Below, piece after piece: positions 39,701 to 49,337 of a DNA stretch of 64,000 nt. The first letter of the stretch is position 1; each line of letters opens with the position of its first letter. This stretch comes from Setoptus koraiensis (Eukaryota > Arthropoda). The notes beneath the pieces were generated by a model that made no database searches, had not been told where the DNA came from, and saw only the letters and a list, made by a program, of their open reading frames with translations. Where the stretch lies: NCBI GenBank assembly GCA_048013815.1, contig CM106585.1, positions 21,390,001 through 21,454,000 of the forward strand, in the 5' to 3' direction. The position numbers and the translations under genes are program-made.

Positions 39701-40400
39701 CGGCCCCGGCCCGATGGACCAAGATACCTGGGGCAACTCTAATTTGATTATGTTTGATACATGCCTTCGTTGTATGACTGTTGTTGCGCAAAAAGTGCCC
39801 ACCCCACACCCTTAACTATATATTATGGAGGTTATTAATAGAGGGCCAAGCAACACACACACACTAAGACATTATTATTGCCACGGAAACGTGGCCCAGG
39901 TCACCTAGGCTAGATGCCCGTGCCAACGGCCGTCGACGGTCAGCATAGTTCTGGGCGCCAATCACGAGATATATCGTGCCAAAATTTTATTACTGCTGCT
40001 ACGAATACCCCGACTCGTCTCATCTCTGCTCTGGAAACTACATTCTAGCCAAATCATCTATCACTGGACGCCTCTCTGTCGGCCTCTTCTCGCTGGTGGC
40101 ACCGCCAAACTCAACTCACAATGCAGATGCATGGTGCCGACGACTCAAATGAGCCCAGTCCTGTAAAGAGGAGCGGATATGCTGAGATTCTCAACAAGTT
40201 CATTCTATCCACAAAAACAACAATAATCTCGCCAAACGACGAGTACTCAATAATTACTTATTAATGCGCTCTCACATATTGTATGCATACCGTTGTAGAC
40301 AGGGCACATTATGCAGTATACAGTCCTCATTTGTTGCAGAGATGTAAAGATCATCAATAATATATAACAATAATAACACATCGTGCATGTAATCAACCTG
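39701..40400. other. Transition zone between desert and gene cluster
   Basis: Composition falls from GC-rich to AT-rich here. One short plus-strand frame (40,121-40,264, 47 codons, beginning MQMHGADDSN) follows pyrimidine-rich leader-like DNA and contains a possible donor (CCT|GTAAAG). It could be a small first exon, but nothing downstream confirms it. Confidence 0.35.
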
Positions 40401-40403
40401 TCA

Positions 40404-40646
40404 CTAGCAAGACATAGATTTTCCCTGAAAATCTCTCAAAATCCAGGAGAAGATAGTAAGGAGAAAATGAGGCAAATAAGTCTGATAAGTTGCGAATACA
40501 CAGTAGTGTAACAGTTTGCTAATAACAAACTGGATACAACTTACATCATCAATATACCAAGTGCTATTATCAATCAAAATTAATGGATCAATAAAATTAA
40601 ACTTCTTGTTTTGCGCGCTCTGGAAAAAAAGTTTTAAAAACGCCAT
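40404..40646 (-). CDS. Possible small hypothetical gene
   Basis: The minus-strand ATG at 40,646 has a good start context (CAG ATG GCG) and opens 34 codons beginning MAFLKLFFQSAQ and ending WYIDD, followed by a clean donor (GAT|GTAAGT). A pyrimidine-rich tract ending TTTTCAG lies about 130 bp on and would add only six residues before a stop, giving a product of about 40 residues. Read without splicing the frame gives 80 residues. I do not recognise the product. It starts about 200 bp from the divergent small ORF at 40,845, so the two may share a promoter. Confidence 0.3.
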   Translation of the reverse strand: MAFLKLFFQSAQNKKFNFIDPLILIDNSTWYIDDVSCIQFVISKLLHYCVFATYQTYLPHFLLTIFSWILRDFQGKSMSC

Positions 40647-40844
40647 CTGGCGATCAACATAGCGCTCTCATTGATGCTATGGGTTTGTTTACACTTTTGA
40701 AAATTATACACTGTTTCCACTGTGAAGCATACGTAACCATTCACCAATTTCCAACACCGGCGATATATCGTCTTTAATTGTGGTAATTTATTAAATATAC
40801 ACTATTATTTATTATTATCACATCCATATAATCACTATTGTCAA

Positions 40845-41057
40845 ATGCATCAATCAAGAAAGCGAAAATCCGACTCTGGTTCATCAAGTGCAAAGAAGCC
40901 CAGACCCGCAAAAGCACCCAAAACGCTTGCTGAAGAGCTTAAGAGACTGGAAGCAATAATATACACTAAAGATGATGCATATTATAACAATATAAAACTT
41001 TTCACTGATCCGCCTGTCTTCACTGAATGGGATCCCGAAATAGAAATCAAATTTTAA
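40845..41057 (+). CDS. Small hypothetical protein with basic N terminus
   Basis: A 70-residue frame. Residues 1 to about 27 are Lys/Arg/Ser-rich (SRKRKSDS, KKPRP) and look like a nuclear localisation signal. Residues 28 to 70 form an amphipathic helix-like segment (LAEELKRLEAIIY) followed by an acidic, aromatic tail containing WDPEIEIKF. The biased composition and in-frame ATG after an AT-rich leader favour a real small nuclear protein over chance. I cannot name the family. It lies only 100 bp upstream of GSKIP on the same strand, and an in-frame TGA just before the GSKIP ATG shows that the two are not one reading frame. Confidence 0.5.
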   Translation: MHQSRKRKSDSGSSSAKKPRPAKAPKTLAEELKRLEAIIYTKDDAYYNNIKLFTDPPVFTEWDPEIEIKF

Positions 41058-41156
41058 GAACGAATTCAGCCCTATTGATTATATTTATTATAGATGATTA
41101 TGATTTTATCCATCACACATGATACATCAATTTAACTTTGATAGACTCGCTGACCA

Positions 41157-41558
41157 ATGGATTGCTACGATATCATAGATTGGAACGAAGAGGCAAAAGC
41201 GATTATTCGAGACGTCAAGCAATTTGTGAACAAGATAGATCTCAGCAAGATCAATAATGAATCTGATCCTCACAATAATCAACAAATCTATATTAATCTA
41301 GAGACAAAAGAAGGTCATCAGTTTACTCTCTGCCTGAGCGCATCAGGCCTCAGAATATGTGCTAGTACATTCGACTTCGACGAGGAACACTCAAGATCTG
41401 ATAGTAATACAGATGGTGAAGACTCAACAGGAATGGAGTCAGAGGTCTATGAAACTATATATGCTCTGTTGACAAACAAAAGTCCAGCATACAGACAGGC
41501 CTTCGCTAGTGCTCTAGCAAACAAAATCGACGCCATTAATTACAATAAACAGATTTGA
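41157..41558 (+). CDS. GSKIP: GSK3-beta interaction protein (GSKIP domain)
   Basis: The 133-residue product aligns along its length with vertebrate GSKIP (139 residues; DUF727/GSKIP domain). Landmarks are DWNEEAKAIIRDVKQFV near the N terminus (the helix region that binds the PKA regulatory subunit in the human protein), INLETKEG in the middle, and YETIYALLTNKSPAYRQAF at residues 106 to 124. The last motif corresponds to the conserved C-terminal GSK3-binding helix (human SPAYREAF). Family members scaffold GSK3-beta and PKA in the cytosol and restrain GSK3-beta. A short acidic Ser-rich insertion around residues 83 to 103 is longer than in the human protein. The gene is a single exon; an in-frame stop six bases upstream supports the chosen ATG. 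It converges on CAP-G, with 95 bp between the two stop codons. Confidence 0.92.
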   Translation: MDCYDIIDWNEEAKAIIRDVKQFVNKIDLSKINNESDPHNNQQIYINLETKEGHQFTLCLSASGLRICASTFDFDEEHSRSDSNTDGEDSTGMESEVYETIYALLTNKSPAYRQAFASALANKIDAINYNKQI

Positions 41559-41653
41559 TTATCGATTTTCGTTAGTGAATCGTTTAATTTTGAAAGGGTG
41601 GGCCCATTTGATCATATGAATTATGATAGTTGACTAATATATTAGTGGATGAA

Positions 41654-44600
41654 TCATTCTTCTAACATTAGATCTTCCTCTATTTCTTCGTCACTTTGAG
41701 GTGCTGGATCCGAATTCTCGACAGTATCTTCTTCCTCAGCACTTTTATTCTTTTCTGAATTGTCGCCCGGCAGCACCTCTATCATAGTCGATTGAAACTC
41801 ATCGAATGTGCGTTTTCTAGAATGATCATGGACTCGCTCCGCTATGTCGACCTGATGTCTAAATTTAGTATATTGGCTCTTCAGAACCTTACTCTTAACG
41901 CTTAATCTATCAATGATGGATTCCAGTTCTGATAATGCATTCTCTAGGTCATCGAGAGATTCGGAGTTCGCCTTCTTAATATCGAAAGAGGCGAATGAAT
42001 ATATCAAGAAGCCGCAAAGATCATTGCAAGTGTCGGTTTGATGTCTACTCAATTCTCTGATTCTTCTAGCAACACTAATAGCGATAGGAACATGACACAC
42101 CACTGGTATCAGACTACACATAAACCTTATCATACAGTAAATATCTGATGCAACCATTATATTGTATCCTTCCTCTAGGATGTAAGCATGAAGACTTTCT
42201 ACTCCAATTAGGAATGTCTTCTCCAGTAGACTGTAAAGATTAGCTTCAGATTCACGTGATCTTCCGGTCAAATCTTCAACAAGAATAGGTAAGAATACCC
42301 CTATGTATTGTTTAACTCGTGAATGTGTTCTAGGATGGTACCACCATAGTATGAGATCAGCCAGTATCTCGGGGGACGACAACTTCTCAAAATAGAAGAG
42401 CTTGGAGACTCCTTCAGTAAGCGCTTTTAAATATTCTAATGTGGATATATTGTTATCTTTAGGATTAAATTGTCCATATTTCTTCAATGGCCCTCTGAAG
42501 AGGTTGTACAATTCGGATTCTTGCACCTCTACATCTCTATGTTGTATCACTACGTCAACTAAACTGCGATAACTTCGAGTTTTTACTTCAATCATCGGAT
42601 CTTTACAGCCGCCAACAAGTAATGCCAATGTACCTGCTTGTAGGGCATAGTTCTTATCTGTTAAAGCAGCCAAACCCGTGCAACGTATAACGAGACTCTT
42701 GATTGTAGGATCATTAGTCCATTCCATACCTTCCAGAGATAATAATGTAAGATGAGCACTCATTGTAGTCGGGACTTCCTTGAGATCACAATACTCGAAA
42801 CAAGCCGCAAACATCTGCAAACACTTGAGCAATTCAGATCGGTGATGCTTGAAGATTTGAATTTCCTCAGAACCGAAGTCTATACTGAGGAGATGGGCAG
42901 CTGAACTTCGGGCACTTGCATTGTAACCAATATCAGGGAAAGCTATCAGCGACTGGCGTTTGTCATTTAGCAGTTTGATGTTTGTCTTCAGTTCTTCTAT
43001 CTTCTTGCGAACACTTTCGTCAAAGTCTGGGTCTTCATTGTACTTTTCCTCGGCATCTCTAAGGTCTACTTTACTCTGAGCGATCTCATTCTCTATAACA
43101 ACATCTAATGGCAAAGTTTGAGAATTTGAGACTCTCCTAGGTTTGAAGGGAGTGCTCGATTTAGCTATCTCTTGGGTGCTTCTTCGACATCTATCTGTGA
43201 GATCCTCCAAGTTAGATCTAACCTCCATGATCATGTCGGAGACCAGGCTGACCAAAAGATTTGGGCTGGTTTTGTATATCAGCTTAGATAAGCATCTCAC
43301 TATGGGAGTGATGAAATCATTGAATGCTCCAGTCAAGAGATTTTCCTTCAGCATCATACGAAATACTTCCTGAGTATTTTTACGCTCTAATTCGTCAACT
43401 ACTTCATAGGTTTCAATGAATTGCATCAGTTGTTGGTATACGAATTCTAGTTTAGCAACTGATCTGTTTTCTCGTTGTTGTTCAATTTTTTTATGGGAGC
43501 GCTGGACGAATTCTTTGATATAGTCGGCTAAAGTAACAAGGTCTGGGCACAACCTTTCGTATAGATCTATCTCCTCCTCCTGGGGAATTACATTGTCATC
43601 TATTAACTTCTCAATACTAGTATCGGCGTCAACATGTGGAACTAGTTTTAGTAGTGGAATGGACGCAGAGTTTTTTTTGCAGAAACGCAGTAATGTCATC
43701 CAAACGAACACAGACTTTTCATCCAGACGATCGAAATGAGGCAATCTTGTTTGAGCATTTAGTAGGTTTTGTCTGAGCATTTCAACGTTTGAATGTAATC
43801 TCGTAGTTCCATTCGTTTGGATATTCTCCAAGTCTTCCATATAGATCAGGTCAACAAGTCTTTGCATATCATCTAGATAATTAACAACATCAAAGGATTG
43901 AATTAGTTTGATGAGGTCAACACGATCATACAACTCCTTGGTCCACAAATCCAAAGTGCGACTGCGGAATATATATGCCAGATGACGACATCTCTCATTC
44001 AACCCGTTATGAATAACACGGTGGCGCTCCTCTAGCGTTAGATCCGAGGGATTGATCAGGCCCAAACGATTGTACGCAACTTTTCTTATAGACTCATTGG
44101 AGTCACGAGTGGAATCAATCAAAAATCCGTGTTTGAAGACTTTAGTATCCATAACTTGTATGAGGGCTTTACGCACAATAGGCTCCGGATCGCGTTCAAA
44201 ATGATGAATAAATGCCTCGCGAATTAATCTACAATCCTGAAATGTTTTAGAGGCAAGTACAGCATGTGCACGAATGATAGATTTTTTGTCTCTCATTCTT
44301 TTGCCCAGACTTGTTTGAAGTACCTCGCAGATACCCTGGTCCAAAGAGGCCACTGATGAGAGCACCTTAGCGATCAATATGACAGCATTACATCGGCAAT
44401 TATCATTCACTGACTGCATGTAATGATTGATGACATCTAGAACAACAGCACTAATAAGTCTATCATGATTTGTGACCTCGTATAATTCTAACTGAGACTG
44501 TTGAGAACCATTTACGGATGATAAGACATCGCACAATTCATCATCGATTGGAATTTGTTGTTTTCTTTTGTTGGCATTTCGTTTAGGATTGTATGTTCGT

Positions 44601-45001
44601 CCACCTCTCGCGGATCTTCGTCGGGTTTGTTTTTCCTGTTGTTTTGCCACAACTGTTTCATCGTTTTCCGGTGCATCAGACGATGGGGCAGCTGATTTTA
44701 TTTGCGAAATATATTCTAAGAAAGTGCAAACAAATTCACAGGCAGTGTTAAAGAATACCTTGTTGGCCGGCGCCGATTGTAGAAGATTCCTCAGGCAATG
44801 TTTAAATGATGTGATAAATTCATTATAGTCGGTGTTCCTATAGAGCTTCTTGAGTTCCGTTAGCGACGAGTCGGTCGATGTAACATGTTGTCCACTATTG
44901 AATATGTTGACAATGGCAGCGTGGCAATTGCTGTTGTTGACAGTTCTCTCGCCTAGTGGACCCAAGGAAACGTTTGTTGACATATTTGTGGCAGTCGGCA
45001 T
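41654..45001 (-). CDS. NCAPG: Condensin I subunit 3, CAP-G
   Basis: One uninterrupted exon of 1115 codons, a normal family length. The frame is open a further 18 codons upstream, but the first ATG is at 45,001 (product begins MPTATNMSTNV). HEAT-type helical repeats fill the N-terminal two thirds and include the Cap-G style blocks around RMRDKKSIIRAHAVLA and FERDPEPIVRKALIQ. The C-terminal condensin domain (about residues 690-950) includes the characteristic LILWWYHPRTHSRVKQY and GVFLPILVED segments. The tail after about residue 1060 is acidic and Ser/Glu-rich. CAP-G binds the kleisin CAP-H and DNA in the pentameric condensin ring that compacts mitotic chromosomes. Strong codon continuity and no stops over 3.3 kb argue for an intact gene. 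The absence of introns is unusual for an animal CAP-G and fits lineage-wide intron loss. Confidence 0.93.
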   Translation of the reverse strand: MPTATNMSTNVSLGPLGERTVNNSNCHAAIVNIFNSGQHVTSTDSSLTELKKLYRNTDYNEFITSFKHCLRNLLQSAPANKVFFNTACEFVCTFLEYISQIKSAAPSSDAPENDETVVAKQQEKQTRRRSARGGRTYNPKRNANKRKQQIPIDDELCDVLSSVNGSQQSQLELYEVTNHDRLISAVVLDVINHYMQSVNDNCRCNAVILIAKVLSSVASLDQGICEVLQTSLGKRMRDKKSIIRAHAVLASKTFQDCRLIREAFIHHFERDPEPIVRKALIQVMDTKVFKHGFLIDSTRDSNESIRKVAYNRLGLINPSDLTLEERHRVIHNGLNERCRHLAYIFRSRTLDLWTKELYDRVDLIKLIQSFDVVNYLDDMQRLVDLIYMEDLENIQTNGTTRLHSNVEMLRQNLLNAQTRLPHFDRLDEKSVFVWMTLLRFCKKNSASIPLLKLVPHVDADTSIEKLIDDNVIPQEEEIDLYERLCPDLVTLADYIKEFVQRSHKKIEQQRENRSVAKLEFVYQQLMQFIETYEVVDELERKNTQEVFRMMLKENLLTGAFNDFITPIVRCLSKLIYKTSPNLLVSLVSDMIMEVRSNLEDLTDRCRRSTQEIAKSSTPFKPRRVSNSQTLPLDVVIENEIAQSKVDLRDAEEKYNEDPDFDESVRKKIEELKTNIKLLNDKRQSLIAFPDIGYNASARSSAAHLLSIDFGSEEIQIFKHHRSELLKCLQMFAACFEYCDLKEVPTTMSAHLTLLSLEGMEWTNDPTIKSLVIRCTGLAALTDKNYALQAGTLALLVGGCKDPMIEVKTRSYRSLVDVVIQHRDVEVQESELYNLFRGPLKKYGQFNPKDNNISTLEYLKALTEGVSKLFYFEKLSSPEILADLILWWYHPRTHSRVKQYIGVFLPILVEDLTGRSRESEANLYSLLEKTFLIGVESLHAYILEEGYNIMVASDIYCMIRFMCSLIPVVCHVPIAISVARRIRELSRHQTDTCNDLCGFLIYSFASFDIKKANSESLDDLENALSELESIIDRLSVKSKVLKSQYTKFRHQVDIAERVHDHSRKRTFDEFQSTMIEVLPGDNSEKNKSAEEEDTVENSDPAPQSDEEIEEDLMLEE

Positions 45002-46683
45002 ATTGCAAGCAATAAAATGATTTCTATTGATATGGATGTTGATTGAATGTAGCAATTGGATTATAAGCCGCCAGTGTGATAAATAAAAGTTGTAATGATA
45101 ATGAGCAACGTCCGTCTATCGGGGCGGCATACGGCCATGTAAATGGGTGGCAAAAATAAAATTTCCAATTAGATGCTGATGTTAGGCTAATTTCTAGTAG
45201 GGGATATTTTTCTCATAATAGATTGGGATATTAGTGACGAAATGCCTGCGAAGGGGAGTGATATAGTTGTTGGTCGCGTTACTGCTATACAGTAAAATAT
45301 GTGCCAGTAGTGCAGCAGTTCTGTTACTGTGATGTTTGTGTTGTGCTGTTGTTGTGTGCGCACAACAAAATCAATTGCAGCGGCACAAAGTGAACGCAGC
45401 AACAGTTCGTCTGTTTTTCCCCTCTTTTCATTGTGCCTCTAACAAGTTGTTTGTTGTAGTTGTGCTCGGGGGAAAAAGCATCGACTACGTGCAACCGGCG
45501 TTGCTAGCAACGAAATGGAAATGCACGGCTCAACACACTTGGCAAAAGATGCAAGCAACACAAACGAGCACATGGTTTGGCGCGTAAAACCCATAAACAA
45601 AGATTGAAAAAATAGTGCGCTGACTGACATTGATCTGTGCATTGGCCACTCGCACTGATTACTGACAACTAACACACCATCTCATTCGACGCTAATCGTC
45701 GGGGGTGGTGTTTTTAGATCGTAGTTGTTGGTTCCAATCGGACCGACAGAGAATTCACACACACTCGATAATTGTTATTGCGCCGACAGTGAGTCTCCCT
45801 CTGCACGCCGCTCACCGTCGTTGCCTATGTCGTTGAACGCCGATTAACGGCCGACAACGCTGACCATTGGCGGTGTTGAATGGTCATATTAAATTACCCA
45901 ACTCAAGCAATTACAATAACGAATAGTAGTAACTCATCAAGGAAATCAATGTCTTTTGTACAATCGAGTCCCGACAATCACGGCGATGGCCAAAAAATAT
46001 CTCGAGCCATCAGACATCCTGTGGCCGATTAGTCAGTCTCAACTGTGACTTTGTCCATCTCGAACCGCAAATTGGATAAACACACGGAACGAGCTCACAA
46101 TATGATTCATCTTTAAGTATGTTTATAATTTGTATAATTATAGGGACGTTGTAATAACAGCAACAGACACACTATCGACCCACCATCAATATTACCTATA
46201 TCCAGCCTCGTTGTGCCTCCATTGTTGCTAAATTTGACATGAGGCAGGCACACAACAACTACGATACTGAACTGCATTTGAAACAAACATGTTGTTGCGT
46301 TTTTTATCCAGGCTATGAATCATCGCGCACACATACAAACGCACACGCACAATCGCAGACAGACACACTAATACATGTACACTATCGTTGGAGTAGATAA
46401 ATGGCATTAAAACAACTAAAATCAAACAGTGAATACCTTAAACATATTACATTATTTTTATTTTCCACATCAGGATGACAGACTCAGGGAAACAATATCA
46501 GAAACGAGGGATATAGTGGAAAAATAGTGCACGCTGGCCGCGCTCCTACAACCACGCTGTCGAAAAGGATAAATTTTCTATGATGCTGGCTGCTTTACAA
46601 AGTAAAAGAAATCATTTTCTTGCAACAACAAACTCAAAGTTCAACTGTCATAATCCAAGTCCAGTACAAACCCCAGACCCGAA
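45002..46683. other. Divergent promoter region between CAP-G and IRE1
   Basis: A 1.7-kb intergenic stretch between two genes transcribed outward. It contains no recognisable coding exon; open frames of 65 to 83 codons are unremarkable. It must carry the 5' leaders and promoters of both genes. I see no strong core-promoter element that I would stake a position on. Confidence 0.5.
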
Positions 46684-49026
46684 ATGAGAGTATTAAGAAA
46701 ATATATTGTTTCTGATTGTATATTATTCTTGTTTATACTGTCACTGCAAATACCGAAAATTCATAATCAATTGTCATCAATTACAGCGACAAACCCATTA
46801 ATACCAGCCAACAATGACAATATTCACAATGATCCCACACTTGCTGTGCCCACCACTCAAGCCACCATGGTGAGCAAACCAGACAAAATTCATCCATACA
46901 AGACTATTGACAAGCAAAAGCCCATAATCGTTCAATATCAATTTGACAACGGACTAGACTGTAATGGTGCCTATCTCAAGCTCATGAAGTCCAACGATCA
47001 ATTCTCAGCATCGTCATCATCAAGCAACACAGACAATTCAAAACATCAACAGCCTTATTCTGTAATGTTTGGTGTGGACAAATGTGGACTAGATGCCAAG
47101 TTACACTTTGTCATGCAGTATTTAAATCCTAAGACCAATCAAATTGAGGAGAAGCACTGGAAATCAGCACAGCACATCGGTCTAATGGAACCAACAGAAA
47201 TAGATCGATATGAGGGGGCACTCGTCCAACAGCCCAATCCCACAACTTCCTTGTTTGATCCCTCTAAACTTTTACCCGGAGATAACAATGAAAACGGTAT
47301 ATCTCTCCAAGACGCCAACCCTGGAGGAGTGTGTCCCATCTCGCCTATCATGCACCTTCCGGCGCCTTCTGATTCATCTAGAACTGATAGTAAAAGTTAT
47401 TATCAGCAACAATTCCTTCCCAACATTGAGTCCAATTCATTCCCCAATATATTGAGTGCTATGCGCTACTACTTTAAGGAAGTGGCAGCTTTATGCATTA
47501 TAACTGGCCTCATCATGAATTATGCACTAGCATTAATTAAATGGAGAATTAGCCGCAGCATGGAAAGCTCTCAAAATGGTCCACCAAACGAATCAAACTT
47601 GAGATCAACCAGGAATTCTCTTCCTTTTGGTCCTATACTGCATGACGATGGAACAATACAGATTGGCAAGATCGCTTTCAACCCGAAGTTACAACTAGGC
47701 CATGGGTGTCGAGGAACTGGTGTCTTCAAAGGAACTTTCGAATCTAAACAGGTTTGTGCCGTTAAAAGAGTTCTATCTCAATATGTAACACTAGCAGGTA
47801 GGGAAATAGAATTTTTGCGGTCTTTACAGAACCCCAACTTAGTTCGATATCTAGCAACTGAAGAAGACGCCCAGTTCATCTATATAGCTCTGGAACTAGC
47901 GGAGTTAACTCTCGATGATTTGATTGAAGGTACCAAAGCTTGTACTCTCAAGAATATAGGAATAGCCAGAGAGGAGCTTTGTCGACAAGCCGCAAATGGT
48001 CTTAGTTATCTGCATGGGATGAACATCGTTCACCGTGATATCAAACCTCAGAATATTCTAATATCGTTCCCACTGCGTCCGGATAATGAACGGAAAATCA
48101 TGATCTCCGATTTTGGCGTGAGTAAACAGTTGGCAAGTATCGATTCTCCTTGTACTTCTAGCGTAAGTCGTTGTCTGGATGGTACTCAAGGTTGGATTGC
48201 ACCAGAAATCTTGAAAGCCGAGCTGGACAAAAGTAAAAAATCAAGGCCCTCCAAATCAGCGGATATATTTTCACTCGGGTGTGTGTTCTGGTTTATATAT
48301 AGTGATGGTGGACACCCTTACGGAGATCCATTCGACCGCCAAACAAATATTTTAAAAGGTGATTTCAAGCTTGATACATCCGACAAATTTTCTCAGGAGC
48401 ATGAAGCACTAGCTGGAATTTTCGAACCTCTAGTTAGATCAATGATAGACCCAAAAATGTCCAAAAGACCGCCTATCGAGGCAGTTTTGTCATATCCGCT
48501 TTTCTGGAGGAAATCGCGACAACTGCAGTTTTTGCTTGACGTCTCGGATCGAATTGATAAAGAGCAAAATTGCTTTTTAGTTCGTAGAATAAATTTGCAA
48601 TTTATAGTTGATGGAGATTGGCATGCCAAGCTCGAGCCAGATGTTATTGAAGATCTAAGCAGAAGTAGATCATACAATAAAAAGTTAGTATGCCATCTAC
48701 TGCGTGCTATCAGGAACAAGAAAAATCACTATTACGAACTACCACCGAACATCAAAGGAATACTCGGTGATATACCAGATCAATATATAGATTATTTCAC
48801 ATGCAAATTCCCAAAGCTCTTACCACACGTTTACATAGCCACTCAGCCGGCAAGTCATGAAAGTGTTTTCAAACCCTACTATTCAGCCGTGCATAGATTT
48901 TCATCACAAGAGGAAATCGAATCCAGATCGCAATCGAATAGAACATCTAATTGCTTAGATAGTGTGGATATTAATTATTTTGAGTGGCCTGACTTGGACA
49001 CACCGCCATGGCGAAAGTTAAATTAA
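46684..49026 (+). CDS. IRE1-type kinase/RNase with calnexin-like luminal segment
   Basis: A single 780-codon exon. Residues 1-30 look like a signal peptide (basic start, then ILFLFILSLQI). Residues about 79-158 match the calnexin lectin domain: KPIIVQYQF, C93NGAYLKL, PYSVMFGVDKCG, LHF and NPKTNQIEEKH. By family comparison C93/C134 equal the lectin-domain disulphide, and Y97, K99, Y125, M128 and E156 equal glucose-contact residues of calnexin. A Ser-rich insert lies at 107-123. The canonical IRE1 luminal domain (about 400 residues) is absent. A membrane segment spans about 266-286. The cytosolic part is classic IRE1: G-loop GHGCRGTG (339-346), K361, HRD 450-452, DFG 476-478, then a KEN RNase with RNKKNHYYELP (677-687), keeping the catalytic His (H682). 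IRE1 splices XBP1 mRNA and degrades ER mRNAs during ER stress. I infer an ER-resident fusion sensor; its ligand is unknown. Confidence 0.9.
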   Translation: MRVLRKYIVSDCILFLFILSLQIPKIHNQLSSITATNPLIPANNDNIHNDPTLAVPTTQATMVSKPDKIHPYKTIDKQKPIIVQYQFDNGLDCNGAYLKLMKSNDQFSASSSSSNTDNSKHQQPYSVMFGVDKCGLDAKLHFVMQYLNPKTNQIEEKHWKSAQHIGLMEPTEIDRYEGALVQQPNPTTSLFDPSKLLPGDNNENGISLQDANPGGVCPISPIMHLPAPSDSSRTDSKSYYQQQFLPNIESNSFPNILSAMRYYFKEVAALCIITGLIMNYALALIKWRISRSMESSQNGPPNESNLRSTRNSLPFGPILHDDGTIQIGKIAFNPKLQLGHGCRGTGVFKGTFESKQVCAVKRVLSQYVTLAGREIEFLRSLQNPNLVRYLATEEDAQFIYIALELAELTLDDLIEGTKACTLKNIGIAREELCRQAANGLSYLHGMNIVHRDIKPQNILISFPLRPDNERKIMISDFGVSKQLASIDSPCTSSVSRCLDGTQGWIAPEILKAELDKSKKSRPSKSADIFSLGCVFWFIYSDGGHPYGDPFDRQTNILKGDFKLDTSDKFSQEHEALAGIFEPLVRSMIDPKMSKRPPIEAVLSYPLFWRKSRQLQFLLDVSDRIDKEQNCFLVRRINLQFIVDGDWHAKLEPDVIEDLSRSRSYNKKLVCHLLRAIRNKKNHYYELPPNIKGILGDIPDQYIDYFTCKFPKLLPHVYIATQPASHESVFKPYYSAVHRFSSQEEIESRSQSNRTSNCLDSVDINYFEWPDLDTPPWRKLN

Positions 49027-49337
49027 AGACAAAACATTGAAAGTTTATCATAATGATTGAGTGACAAATATCTTGTACTTTGAGTGAACACATTTGCACG
49101 AAAAGTGTATGAAGGACTCGATCAAGTACCAAAAATGTTTATACGATCTACATCATATTAGTTAACTAGATTGGAACTCAAGATGATCATATCTGCAATA
49201 TTTATATGTATTCTAAAACAGTTTGAAAAGTTGAGTCGACTTGTTGAGAGATCAGTGCTTATTCTCAGAATATATCGAGTTAAAATAGAAAAATAATATC
49301 TCCAGATTTTTCTCCCTAATGCAATTTGGCTCTCATT
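49027..49337. other. Convergent 3' region of IRE1 and ATAT
   Basis: AT-rich DNA between two converging stop codons, holding both 3' UTRs. No further gene is seen. Confidence 0.5.

Noticed and set aside
45002-45055. An 18-codon upstream extension of CAP-G in the same frame.
   Set aside because: It has no ATG; the frame would have to start at TTG. The first ATG at 45,001 is preferred.
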